From Trichopria drosophilae (Eukaryota > Arthropoda > Insecta > Hymenoptera > Diapriidae), in the NCBI GenBank assembly GCA_030407085.1, contig CM059583.1, positions 44,051,001-44,115,000 on the forward strand: a stretch of DNA of 64,000 nt, written 5' to 3'. The translations under genes were made by a program, and so were the position numbers. The notes under the pieces were generated by a model. That model made no database searches. It was not told the DNA's origin and was given only the letters and a program-made list of their open reading frames with translations. This document shows, piece after piece, positions 1-10,123 of this stretch (position 1 is the stretch's first letter; every line of letters begins with the position of its first letter).

Positions 1-904
1 TAGTTAAATTAAATGATCGAAAATCGCGAATGATGAAAAATCAAAAACATTCTTTAAAAACAAATTATTAATGTCTAATTGAATTCAACAAAACTTGAAA
101 ACAATGAAAACAAACGAATAATTTAAAAAAATTGAAGAATACAAATTTGACAATATTTTTTGACATCAAACAATGGTTGGGCGCTATATAAAATTTACAA
201 TTATTCCGCAACGAGCAATAAAATTCGAAGAAAACATTTTTTGAACCATAAAAATCGAAATGTAATATGTAAAATATTGAAATGCCCTCGCCAGGAATTA
301 TACACAAAAGGAAACATTGAAAGTTGGAGAGATTCTGGCACGATTTACTGCCTAAGATTTACGCGGCTTTTGCACCAGTCAACGCGGAATTCCGACTAGC
401 GTGACAAATTTGCGAGGGCGAAAAGCCACGATAGTGTTCCCAGATGCATGGGATTGTGGTACAATAATGATGGCGAACAGACCATTCTCAACACGATACT
501 AACAATGTGCAAGCATTCAGAAAGTGTCAGATCTCGTAATCTCGTGAAAGGTTGATTAATCAATATTAGATTTGTTATTAAACAAATATATTTGTAAACA
601 AACTAAAAGATCTTACTGTATTCATAATTGTCATCTTAAGAAAGATTAGAAAGTCTAATTATCAGACATAGATTGTCAAATGCAAATCGGCAAATTTGAT
701 TTTTTATTGTTTTTGTTTTGCACAAAATAATACTAATTTTCAAATTTATAACTTAATAAAACTTTAATACAATTATTAAGGAATCAAAGTTTTATGCCGA
801 TAGTTCATGAAAAAATTAGTTAAACGATATTATCTGGATAAAAGGGAAGAAGCAAACATTTTTTTAATGTTTTTTTTTATTGTTCAAATTTCGTCGACAT
901 TTCT
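1..904. other. AT-rich intergenic or intronic sequence, no gene seen
   Basis: I see no supported gene. Open frames of about 79 codons on both strands overlap each other and look like chance. No splice-bounded exon or repeat with a recognisable partner in the window was found. Confidence 0.5.
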
Positions 905-1122
905 AACGTAACCTAATCTAACCTAACCTAACATTACCTGGTCTAACCTACCCTAACCTAACCTAACATAAATTACAAACTAACCTGACCTGACCATACC
1001 TTACCTAACCTAACATAACATAACTTTACCTGATATAACCTAACCTAACTTAAAAACTAACCTGACCTGACCTAACTTAACTTAACCGAACTTCATATAA
1101 CCTAAACTAACCTAACCTAACG
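905..1122. repeat. Degenerate CCTAA (TTAGG-type) array
   Basis: About 200 bases are built from the pentamer CCTAA with many substitutions (CTGAC, CATAA and ACTTA variants). The unit is the complement of the arthropod telomere repeat TTAGG. The copies are far too degenerate and internal to be a working telomere, so this is an interstitial relic or an expanded microsatellite. A second patch lies at 36586-36750 and a very short one at 26014-26032 in the opposite sense. Confidence 0.85.
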
Positions 1123-2016
1123 GAACTTTCATTGATCTAAGCCGACATATCATTAAATCTTTCAGTTTTCTGATATTTTAACCTAAAGATGTTCAGAATT
1201 GCAGAGAGAAAGAATGAATATTTCCAAAAGAACCATAATAATTAAAAAAAGAATAGTATTGAATTTGTTGTAATAGATTACCAATGACATCCCTCGAAGA
1301 AAATAAGCGAGACTAGTATTCTAGGCGATACAAAGAGGTCAATAACTCCTTGAAGCAAGTGCTACTCGACGGTAAAGTTCAAGATTCGTTACCCAAGTGC
1401 CAGGAATCACAATAGAAACATTAGTAATTACGACTTAAGAAGGAACGGCGCGTCTTATTATTACTGCAGCGCGTAATCCCAGGATAAGCGAGTGCTATCG
1501 GATCATTGAAAGCCACACAAGGTTCTGCCGCGATTTCATAAGGATTCATTGTTGCAGCAGGCGGATCGTCAGATTATACAGCTCGTTCCAGCAGGATTAT
1601 CAATAATCATTTCTTAAGTGCTCCGCGTTACGACTAAATTGTCAGAAATTGCGCCAAAGACACGACGGATTGCGTTCGCGGATGCTTCACTTGAGCGGTG
1701 GAGTAACAATTGTTTTGAGATGCAGCGATGACTGATGCAAGGCCTTCCGTATTGGATAATACCCAAACGTAACTTCCAACTAGTCATTCACGTGGTGGAA
1801 ATCATTTTTTTTTATTAACTAGTGAGGCGTGTGGATTGGGATAATTTTGTGAATTAGTGTTGAATATTGGTGCGGTGTACTCATTTGGATTACAGTGACG
1901 TGTGAGCCTTTGATGGATTATAAGTTATTATTTACCAGATACAGTGCTGATGATCTTGTTTTACAGAAATGTAGATGTAATGGACCAGAACAATGACATG
2001 TGGAAACAATTTGTTT
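1123..2016. other. Unique sequence without gene; holds one copy of a 26-base duplicated segment
   Basis: There is no supported reading frame. Bases 1744-1769 match 2895-2920 at 24 of 26 positions in direct orientation, about 1.15 kb apart, flanking the 777-bp foldback on both sides. The rest shows no structure I can support. Confidence 0.5.
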
Positions 2017-2793
2017 AACCCTTTTTTGCCCAAAATGAGAGAAGCAGGTACGTCAACATCAGCTCAGCTTCTACAGTAGAAAGAATTTTTTTAATTTTTG
2101 GAAAATACGTTTTCAACTATTTTGAGGTGTGCTGTATCGATTCTCGCCGAGCAAATGGCCAAAAAACGACTATTTCTGCAAAAATTTTTCAAAATAAAAA
2201 AAATGCCATGTTTTTTACGTCGTTTTTTTTTTTAAATTTTTCACGTTTTTCTCCACCGAAACGGATTTTAATGAACGAAATGCATATATGAAAAGTGATC
2301 CCAATTCAAAATGGCCGCTAAACGAAGCATGTTTTTTCAAAATTATTATTTTCTTGAAATAGAGAGCATAGAAAGTTTTTTTTTAGTAATATAATGATGA
2401 TATAAATATCGACTGATTATGGACGAAAACTATAATAATTTTGAGTTGATAAATCCAAAATGGCGGATCCATAATGGCCACCTTATGTAAATTGTATCTC
2501 TTATATGAATCGTTGTTCCATAAATGTCTTTTAAAATGATTATAATCCGTTTCGATGAAGTAAATCGTGAAAAATAAAAAAAAAATGACTAAAAAAGATG
2601 ACAATTTCTTTTTATTTTGCAAAATTGCTGCAGAAACAGTCGTTTTTTAGCCATTATCTCGACGAGAAACGATAGAGCACAGTTCAACATAGTCGGAAAT
2701 GTATTTTCCAAAAATTAAAAAAAAATTCTTTATACTGCAGAAACTGAGCTGACATTGACGTACCTGCTTCTCTCGTTTTGGGAAAAAAGGGTT
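2017..2793. mobile_element. 777-bp foldback (MITE-like) element with long inverted arms
   Basis: The two ends are inverted copies of each other for about 95 bases: the left arm begins AACCCTTTTTTGCCC and the right arm ends GGGAAAAAAGGGTT. Inside these, a second weaker inverted match joins about 2255-2325 to about 2465-2560, so nearly the whole unit folds back on itself. The left flank reads TTAA and the right flank TTGA at the boundary, which would fit a decayed TTAA target duplication as made by piggyBac-type transposases; that assignment is inference. No transposase is encoded. The interior carries ATGGCGGATC, also seen in other repeats here (7640, 25660). Confidence 0.75.
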
Positions 2794-2979
2794 GAAGCAT
2801 CGAAACGTAGGATGAGAAATCCATATACTTCTGTGTCTGGAGTTATTTCAAAAGGTGTTAAGAGATTTTCATATTTTGCGGATGAAGAAAACGACTTCCG
2901 TATTGGCCAATACCCAAACGCAGAACCCGAGACTCCCATAAAACGTAATAATCCAGCTATTGGACAGTCGTCAAGTTGA
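2794..2979 (+). CDS. Unidentified open frame next to the foldback, possible gene fragment
   Basis: Directly after the foldback an open plus-strand frame of about 61 codons runs to a TGA at 2977-2979. Its composition is mixed and polar (KGVKRFSYFADEENDF, then PNAEPETPIKR), unlike the low-complexity translations of most AT-rich frames here. It contains the right copy of the 26-base duplication; the left copy at 1744 has a stop in the matching frame, as expected for a decayed duplicate. There is no start codon outside the element and no recognised family. It could be a gene or transposon remnant, or chance. Confidence 0.15.
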   Translation, partial: EASKRRMRNPYTSVSGVISKGVKRFSYFADEENDFRIGQYPNAEPETPIKRNNPAIGQSSS

Positions 2980-4517
2980 CGTCTCGAGGGATTACCGTTG
3001 CCCAAGACGATGAAATGGCGATCCTTCAGCAAACCAAGCACCAGACATAGAAGCTGAGTAGATCTCGAGGTTTGCTGGATCAGAAGAAGCGCTTAATCGA
3101 CGAAGGTGTCTAAAAAGCGTTTGCGTCGCTCGTCCATGCGCGACCAGCGAATTAGGTTCGACCTAGACACGATCGCCACGGACCGTGGCTAAATTTAGAC
3201 ACGACTAACCCAAATACTACAAATACTCGCGCGATCGCGATCCCAACTCGTCTAAGAAAAGACGTTGCACAATAATCCGACGGTGACGGCGTTCCTCCGA
3301 GAGTCGCGAACAGATAATAATACGCGTGCACGCAGCCAGAGCGAATTGTAGCGTTTGTTGTCAAGCCGCTTTCGTCGGCAAGCAAAAGATACGATTCCTT
3401 ACTGGGAAATGGAACATTTTAATTTTCTTGCTTATGGACACAATCATTGTGTTTGAAGTGGTAATACTTAAGGGGACACCCAAAAACTCAGCTCTACTCT
3501 GAAATACAACTTTAAAAAATTTGAAAACATTATTTCTGTAGTAATTTGAGGGCGAGAAAAAGTTGCGTTTTTGAAACAATGCTTCTGAAACATTTTTCTA
3601 AATTAATTTAAAAATTCAAAAAAATTACAGTGAACATAAAAAAACATTATTATAAATATACGCTGTAACTTTCCGGCAAGAAATGTTCATTTTATGAAAT
3701 TTGCTGGAAATATTCTTGAAGCATATAATATAAGCAAGATAAAATCGTTTTCGGATGTTTTAAAAAAGTTTCCTCAAATTCATCGAGTTTCTTCTCTTCT
3801 TATTAGAACTCTGGTAGTGACGCGTGAAAATGTTGACTATACGCTGGGTTAGGATGCGATTGAACAGGACGGGTGAAAGTCGACTTATCTCACAATTGAA
3901 TTTCGAACTTTTTTCTCGATTTTTTTTTCTCGAGCACTTGGCGAGATATCAGGGGACAATGAACGGAAGAGGGCCTTGGGCCAACGGAAACGTTTTTCCC
4001 AGTTGAAATACCGAATTGGTTTCGCAGGGTCGAAGGCGATATGAAATTGAAAATCAAGGGTCTGAATTAGTTGCCGTCTTATTTTCTCTGACGAGAAATT
4101 GTACTCTTAAAAAATTAATTGCTGGATGAAAATTAATCGCATTAATTTAAAACCTTTATAAGAGATCTTAGTTTTATCGATCTATGGATTATCAGCAGGT
4201 GAAAAAAATGTCGAAAAATTAGAGTAGGGTCAATTGGATTAAAGTTTGAGTCAGACAAGAAAAACGGGTTTAAATGTCAAAAACCTTTAGGCCTTTTAAA
4301 GAAACTGTCTACAAATACTTGTAAATATTTCCGAAAATTGTTTACTTTTTAAAGATGAAAGAAATGAAAGATGTTTTTCAGGATTTTTTATATTTTAATT
4401 ATTAATTCGAAATTAATCGATCGACACTAAAAATACTTAAAGGTCAATCAATTCAGCAATAAAAAGAACGTCAACTTGGAGATATGGCAAATAAATGTTT
4501 TTATTTTTCTCCAATTA
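2980..4517. other. No gene seen
   Basis: Bases 3000-3380 are a moderately GC-rich unique stretch; 3400-4517 is AT-rich. A TTAAGGGGACACCC string at 3469-3482 resembles the TTAA-flanked ends of other elements here, but no matching opposite end was found. No open frame deserves annotation. Confidence 0.5.
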
Positions 4518-4603
4518 TTAACCTTCGCCGGTCATTGGGGGTCCAGCAGACCCCACGATGAATTTAAAGGTAAATAATTCGCTTTATTACCGGCGAAGGT
4601 TAA
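4518..4603. mobile_element. 86-bp TTAA-flanked mini-element
   Basis: A perfect 15-base terminal inverted repeat (TTAACCTTCGCCGGT at 4518-4532, its complement at 4589-4603) bounds an 86-bp unit. The outermost four bases at both ends are TTAA, as expected for a TTAA target duplication. A second, internal hairpin pairs GGGGTC with GACCCC around 4537-4554. It is non-coding. TTAA duplication is the signature of piggyBac-type transposition; membership in that superfamily is inferred. Confidence 0.75.
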
Positions 4604-5816
4604 AAACAATTTTTTCTCAAATTATCGTCGGTAAACAATGAGAATGATTGCAGGTTGTGTAAAAAGGAACTAGGTCGGAAATAACAGAAATCGAATTGAC
4701 TTAGTTGGCCACTCGAAGCGTCCACTCAAGATCCGTGAATGGCGAAATCGGCGCAGACGTGAATGCACGATTGATTGTAAATTGGAACTTTGGGTCGCTG
4801 AATGAATCGCGCATTATCGTTCTAATATTTTTCCAGCAACGGCAATCGGAGCGTCATTCCGGAATCCGCATGACGTCGACGCGTTTGCATGAACTCGTCG
4901 CGGATTACAATTCAAATGTGTCACGGTTATTCGTTACGAAACTGTACCGCCGCCATGCGGTCGAAAGAAAGTAGGTTACAATCAAATTTGCGATTAAACT
5001 CTGCTCTTAATTGTTCGAAGCTGTCCAAAATATGGCTACCGGCCACCGAAATGGATGCGTTTTTTGTCCACTGATCACATCAGAGTTTTTCTCGACGCAG
5101 TGTCAATTTTACGCTCTTCGTTGAACTTTCCGGAGTGAAAATTACGCCGTGTTGTCAGCGACTTTCTAGCATGATCGAAAGCGGTTAGATTGCTTAATAC
5201 ACTTTATATTCCGCGGCGGTATGCCGCGTTATGGCCGTAGACCGTTTATATCGCGCAGCCATCATTGGCTCTATTACGCGTCTCTCAAAAGAAGAAAAGT
5301 CTTGGAAACCTGCGAGAAGGTATCGATTTTTTTGGACCCTTTTGGTTCCAAAAATCCGTAATTTAAACAGAAGTTTCAACGCTGTAATTTTTGTTCCAAA
5401 CGTCATTAGAAAAGATTGAAATAAGACAAAATCGATAAATAGAGCAAAAGATACAGCGTTGAAAGTTGTGTCCACATCCCACAGTTTCGGGACAAAAAAG
5501 GTTAAGATCCATCGATCATCGAGTCATTAGCATATTAAAGGATTCTAATTAACATCCAGACGCGGAGAGTTGCGCAATGTCGGGGTTACAGACGAGTAAA
5601 TGTCTCGGAACGTCATGCGCAGAAATTTTCCATAGCAGATTTAGATCAATCCAGCGGCAAGGTGATGGGACGGCGACCTTTTCTTGCCGATCGAGGTGAA
5701 CCAAGTAATTGTTTCCGATTTCAGGGAAAATCGGAGCGACGCGGAGGAATCGGCAGGAGATCCAGACGAGCTAACGTCCGAGATCTTTTAAAGGCCGCAG
5801 TAACGAGGACACTTAC
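4604..5816. other. No gene seen; GC-richer from about 5550
   Basis: Two overlapping plus frames at 4705-5074 and opposing frames at 5194-5475 have no recognisable content. From about 5560 the base composition becomes more balanced, leading into the candidate exon and TATA motif below. Confidence 0.45.
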
Positions 5817-5903
5817 CGGGAATGCCGGAAATGGCGTTGCCCACCAGCCGTTAAACGGTGATCGATGACGTTTCGTCGCGTCGTCCTCCTCGTAGTCTCC
5901 GGG
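5817..5903 (-). CDS. Candidate 87-nt internal exon, minus strand
   Basis: On the minus strand a modest 3' splice site (pyrimidine tract TATTTCTCTTTATATAG, AG at 5904-5905) is followed by 29 open codons and a consensus 5' splice site CCCG|GTAAGT (GT at 5815-5816). Read in phase 0 the product is acidic, then dibasic, then aromatic: GDYEEDDATKRHRSPFNGWW. A KR pair after an acidic run is typical of secreted precursors, but no family is recognised. A second frame is also open, and the branch point is poor. It would lie antisense to the ratchet-site intron. Confidence 0.2.
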
Positions 5904-5904
5904 C

Positions 5905-5933
5905 TATATAAAGAGAAATACCCCAGGAATTCA
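5905..5933 (+). promoter_or_regulatory. Possible TATA-box core promoter
   Basis: TATATAAA at 5905-5912 sits in an otherwise balanced region, and TCACTT at 5931-5936 resembles an insect initiator (TCAKTY) with its A 28 bases from the first T of the TATA box. The first downstream ATG (5953) opens only 17 codons. The same bases supply the pyrimidine tract of the minus-strand candidate exon, so at most one reading is likely to be right. Confidence 0.2.
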
Positions 5934-7578
5934 CTTCCGGAATTCGAAAATTATGCATCCGCTTTGGTTGGCCCAAAATTTGTGTCCGAGTGTTGATGGT
6001 GTTTGAGGCAAATGTGATGATCAAACGTTAACGATCATTTTGGAAATTGGTTATTGTTTTTTAATGCAGTATAAATGTGATAACTAGCAACAGAAAAATA
6101 ATTTCAAAATTTAATGAAATAGAGGACTGTAGACATTTTTATACAAAAATGAAAAAATGATGTATTCAATTTTTTAACCGATTTTTTCTACATTTTTTCA
6201 AAAACTTTTTAAAAAAAAATTAAAACTCTTTTAAAAATGTTCTGATTGTGAACAAAAATTTATAAATTCTGTAAAAAATTACGAAAATGATTTTTGTTCG
6301 ATCTTGGAAAGAGTAACCGGAAGCGAACTCTCGATTTCTCACGGATCGGCCCAAAAATCGGAAGACGAGAAATCCGTGAAGTTAACGGCGCCTGCATTTA
6401 TCTCGTTTGGTTAACATGAAATTCGATTTTCGAGATATCGATCTGGGAGAAGACAATCGGTAGCGCTCTCGGTTACGACTTATTGCACACGCGGAATGTT
6501 TCCGCCATTGGCCGCGATCATTAAAAAGCGTTCGCGTGCATTCGGTACATCTCCGGTCTCGCGACTTTCGAGGCGGCCGTTTTTTATCTCGTCGAGACCT
6601 GTTCTTGACTTTCGAAAACCTCCGAGATACGCCGCCGATTTGCCTTGCCAGCCGAAACGCGTAAATACTGATTGCGCCGAGTCGCCATTATCCACCGAGC
6701 TTTATCCGAGCTTGTTATTTTTCAAGCGAGACGATAAGAGGACAACAAAAAACGAGATTTTCGAAAAAATAAAAAAAAAGTTTTCGAGGCAACAAGAAAA
6801 TCAATCCGACGTTTCCGCCCGATGATTAATCTGTCCCAGGATTGCCGAATTGGAAGGAAAATTCCTATCGCATGACTCGAATGACTCACAAAAGACGCGG
6901 CCCACGCGCGAATGAGCACGGTGAAACCTCTGCCAATTCCGTGTCTTTCAATTACGCTTAATTATGCGCGCTTGTGCGATACACTCTTTGCTCGACGCGG
7001 TCCATTTGCGGCCAGCGGCCGCTTAATTTTTATGCCATGTTTATTTATTGAACTGAGAACAATGCTCGGCTCGTTTTTCAATTTGGGAAATGTAATTGTC
7101 AAGTTACGCTGATGATGAATTGTGACATCGTAATGAAGGTTTTGGGTGGTCCTGTCGGTGGTTGGTTTTCGTATGATTCACTACTATATTTTACTATATT
7201 GAATCAATCTTTTAATAAATAATAGGCAGATATTTTAAAGGCAAGGAAACTAGGTCATTTTTTAATTTTTTGTTACGAAATTTTAATGGCGAATTATTTC
7301 ATTTAAGTATTTATTGATAAGTCAGTTTTTTTTCGGGAAAAATTTATTTTAAATATCAAATTTTGTTGATATTTCAAAAAATGATCATGGAATTATAAAA
7401 AAAAACATTGTGTACATCTAAAAACTTAAAAATCATTTGCCTTTAACGACTTTAAAAAATCCAGTTTTCTTATTTTTCAATAAAAGCTAAAGTTAAAATA
7501 TATTTTTTTTTAATTTTACGATTTTTTTTAACCTTTTATTGTAGACATTTTTCGTTATACGGAAAACAACTGGAAATT
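5934..7578. other. Unique sequence, balanced from 6300 to 7110, no gene supported
   Basis: Overlapping open frames on both strands at 6480-6919 (up to 109 codons) reflect low stop density rather than coding. I see no paired splice sites. From 7180 onward the text is AT-rich without structure. Confidence 0.4.
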
Positions 7579-7680
7579 GTTACTCGGAGGTTTTCGGGAT
7601 CGCTGATTATGAATCTGAAGTCAGATTTTGAAAATTCAAAATGGCGGATCAGATTCATGATCAGCCTTCCCGAAAATCCC
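7579..7680. repeat. Repeat family I copy with internal hairpin
   Basis: Begins TTACTCGGAGGTTTTCGGGA and contains GCTGATTATGAATCTGA, a core seen again at 25465-25510, 25690-25741, 28130-28176 and 39271-39302. Here the core is present a second time in inverted form at the right end, so the copy makes a hairpin of about 28-base arms. An ATGGCGGATC motif lies in the loop. Confidence 0.6.
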
Positions 7681-9122
7681 TGTACTATGACTTTCATAAG
7701 GTTATGTCTAAAAGTTTCTTCAATAAAAATTGTTTATTACAAAAAGGTCTTTTTTAGAAATTGTTTATTGTTTATCAATAAACTGACATTGATTTTAAAC
7801 ATTTTTCCGATGAATTTTCATTTTGTAACATTCAGTAAGCATAAAATTACAAAAAAAAACGACTAAATCGAATGAAAACTACTTTAAATTCGCAAAAAAA
7901 TTGATGAAAAACAGCCATTATGCCGCTAAGGGTTAAAAAATGTAAGAATTTTTCGCAAACTGTCGGATAAATTTTCATTTCTTTAAAACTTTTTTATCGA
8001 AAATACTTTAGCAATACTGTTATTTTCAGTAATTAAATTTTGCTTTTACTTTCGATTTTAGAAAAGTAATTTTTCTAAATATTTTTGTTTTTTTTAATGA
8101 TTGACCTGAAAACACTTGTTGATAATAATTTTTGGTTTCCAGATAATCCACTATTTGATATGCGTAAGATTATTTAGAAGTTCAATGACTTCACAATACG
8201 CTACAAGATTTTTAAGCAATACGAAGCGAAAACCTTTCACTTCATAATTAAAAATGATTGACAAGTTTTCTAATTTACAAAAAAAAAATTAGAAAAGTGG
8301 AAAAAAACGATCTTAGATAATCTAAAAAGTCATTCATACTCAAGAAAGCTCAAATTCTACAGAAAGATGAAAATACTGAATAAAAATAAGAACATTCCAA
8401 AAAAATTATCATTATTTGAACACAACAAATTGTGAAATAAAAAATTCATCAAAGAAAATTAAAAATGTCATAGTAAAGATTTCCATAATATTAAAAATCA
8501 AAGAGATTCAATAATACTTGAAACTTTAGAAATATTCGACGAAACAAGAATGAGGCAATTAACGTAATCTCTCGTAACGAAATAAATGTTTTCGAATTAT
8601 ACAGTTTGATGTCGAGCAAACATCAATTATTAACTGCGCCTGAACATAATTTGAAATAAATTGTCGATTCTCCCATTTTCCTTGTTCTTACATCCGGGTT
8701 TCCGTGTTTTTGCCGTTGTTTTGAAATATTGCCACGTCTACACAACAGGTTGACAATATTATTTCGTGTTAATGCATTTCTGAATTCGGAAAATGTTAAC
8801 AATTCGGGCAATTTCTTCGATTAATCGAAAATATTTAAAAAAGTTGTAAACATTAAAAAAACCATGGCACATTCAGGAAAAATGGATATGCGATGAAATG
8901 ACTAAACACTTGAGTAGAAACACTTGGGTTTTATAAAGAATAATACAATGTCTCGTTTTTATTCGATTCTTACAAAATTTTCTGATATTCTGTGCAAATC
9001 CAATATTTTATTTTTATAATTTCTGAAGAAAACATTAGTAACTTTTTGGTAGATACCAAAGAAAAATACTACAGTTTAACATCCCGTTTGCAACAAATAA
9101 AATAAGATATTAACAAATGTAG
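7681..9122. other. AT-rich sequence, no gene seen
   Basis: The stretch is dominated by A and T runs. A GGGTTAA string at 7929-7935 resembles a TTAA element end without a partner. No splice-bounded frame or RNA gene was seen. Confidence 0.5.
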
Positions 9123-9401
9123 ACGCTTTCCACTAGACATTCGACTGCCGATTCAGTGGAAAGTTTACCGATGACGTCACTAATCTGCGGTTTTGTCGGC
9201 AAGACCGCGAACACGTTACCAATGCAACTGATCTATAATCCGTTAGCTAATTTATTGAAAATCTTATTGGTGACGTCAATACCTAAATTATTATTTATGA
9301 CTGATCCGACGCGATACGATTCGGCGAACACCTTCTGGTTAAAAGAAGGAAATTTTAATAATTCTGAAACGTTACAAATGGTAATTCACAAATTTGCATA
9401 A
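9123..9401 (+). CDS. Unidentified 92-codon open frame, no ATG at its head
   Basis: The plus frame is open from 9123 to a TAA at 9399-9401. Its first in-frame ATG is at 9171. The translation is hydrophobic in the middle (LANLLKILLVTSIPKLLFM) and ends with polar residues. Both copies of the TGACGTCA motif fall inside it. A possible 3' splice site (GACTGCCGATTCAG, ending 9156) precedes the conserved-looking part. No family is recognised; chance is the default explanation. Confidence 0.12.
   Translation, partial: TLSTRHSTADSVESLPMTSLICGFVGKTANTLPMQLIYNPLANLLKILLVTSIPKLLFMTDPTRYDSANTFWLKEGNFNNSETLQMVIHKFA
9172..9278. promoter_or_regulatory. Two perfect CRE palindromes 99 bp apart
   Basis: TGACGTCA occurs exactly at 9172-9179 and again at 9271-9278. 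This octamer is the full cAMP-response element bound by CREB/ATF bZIP factors. Both are perfect copies in a CG-poor neighbourhood. A short perfect 9-bp hairpin (CTTTCCACT / AGTGGAAAG) lies just upstream at 9126-9162. Enhancer function is inference. Confidence 0.35.
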
Positions 9402-9727
9402 ATTACATTGTGTAGTCGGTAAATACTGAAATAATAAATAAATAAATAGAACAAGGAATAACGTTTTTAAAGTGTTTACTTTACGTTATGGATCAACCCT
9501 TTAAAATGTAATAACAACATTTTACATATTTAAGTTTATTGTAATTAAAAAAAAATATTTTTATAGTGCCAGATTTACTAAAAAGAAAAATCGTTTTTTA
9601 AATATTAAAAAAGAATTAATTATTTTATTGACTTCCGACTATTTAAATAAAATACTTAATTAAAATTATTTTTTTTTTAATTTTGTGTACCACCACAATC
9701 GAACATTAAATAATTTCAAAATTATGT

Positions 9728-10123
9728 ATGGAGAACTCGGAAACAGTGGAATCGAAAAATCGATGCCTCCGAGCAAAAACAGAAATGACGTATCTCATTT
9801 TGCATCCGTCCGTCATTTTTTACAGTTTCTACTATCTGCAGATCGTTTTGTTCATGGGTTTGATTTTGCGCACAGTTGAAGAATGTCAGAGTCCACATGA
9901 CACGAATGTGATTAATATCAACCGCGAATTACCTTTTTCGGGGAGGAAAGAACATTTATTTCTGAAGCACAAATTGCACTTCTATCTTCCTGGATCTCTT
10001 CTTCAGTATTTCCGTTTCGCTAAATTTACCTGCCTTTCTCTCGTTACCTTTCTACAGGTTTTTGTAAACGGTGGACGGCAGTTTTTTGCAAAATTGCAGT
10101 CACTTGAATCGATTCTTAGATAA
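9728..10123 (+). CDS. 131-codon open frame with possible membrane segment, doubtful
   Basis: An ATG at 9728 opens 131 codons to TAA. The first 20 residues are polar; residues 21-48 are strongly hydrophobic (YLILHPSVIFYSFYYLQIVL onward), and a second hydrophobic stretch lies near residues 95-113. It is among the longest frames in the window, but a few of this length are expected by chance in 64 kb. A good 3' splice site (CTCGTTACCTTTCTACAG ending 10058) sits inside the frame. No family recognised. Confidence 0.15.
   Translation: MENSETVESKNRCLRAKTEMTYLILHPSVIFYSFYYLQIVLFMGLILRTVEECQSPHDTNVININRELPFSGRKEHLFLKHKLHFYLPGSLLQYFRFAKFTCLSLVTFLQVFVNGGRQFFAKLQSLESILR

Noticed and set aside
905..1122. 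Telomere or subtelomere
   Set aside because: The CCTAA units are degenerate and flanked on both sides by ordinary sequence; similar patches occur elsewhere in the window.
2730..3041. 103-codon minus frame
   Set aside because: It overlaps the foldback arm and opposes another open frame; no motif seen.
6480..6919. Opposing frames of 65-109 codons
   Set aside because: Mutually overlapping on both strands with no splice pairs.
10040..10066. Strong 3' splice site CTCGTTACCTTTCTACAG followed by GT
   Set aside because: The bases after CAG are GTTTTTG, a poor 5' splice site, so it is not a ratchet site; no downstream 5' splice site supports an exon.
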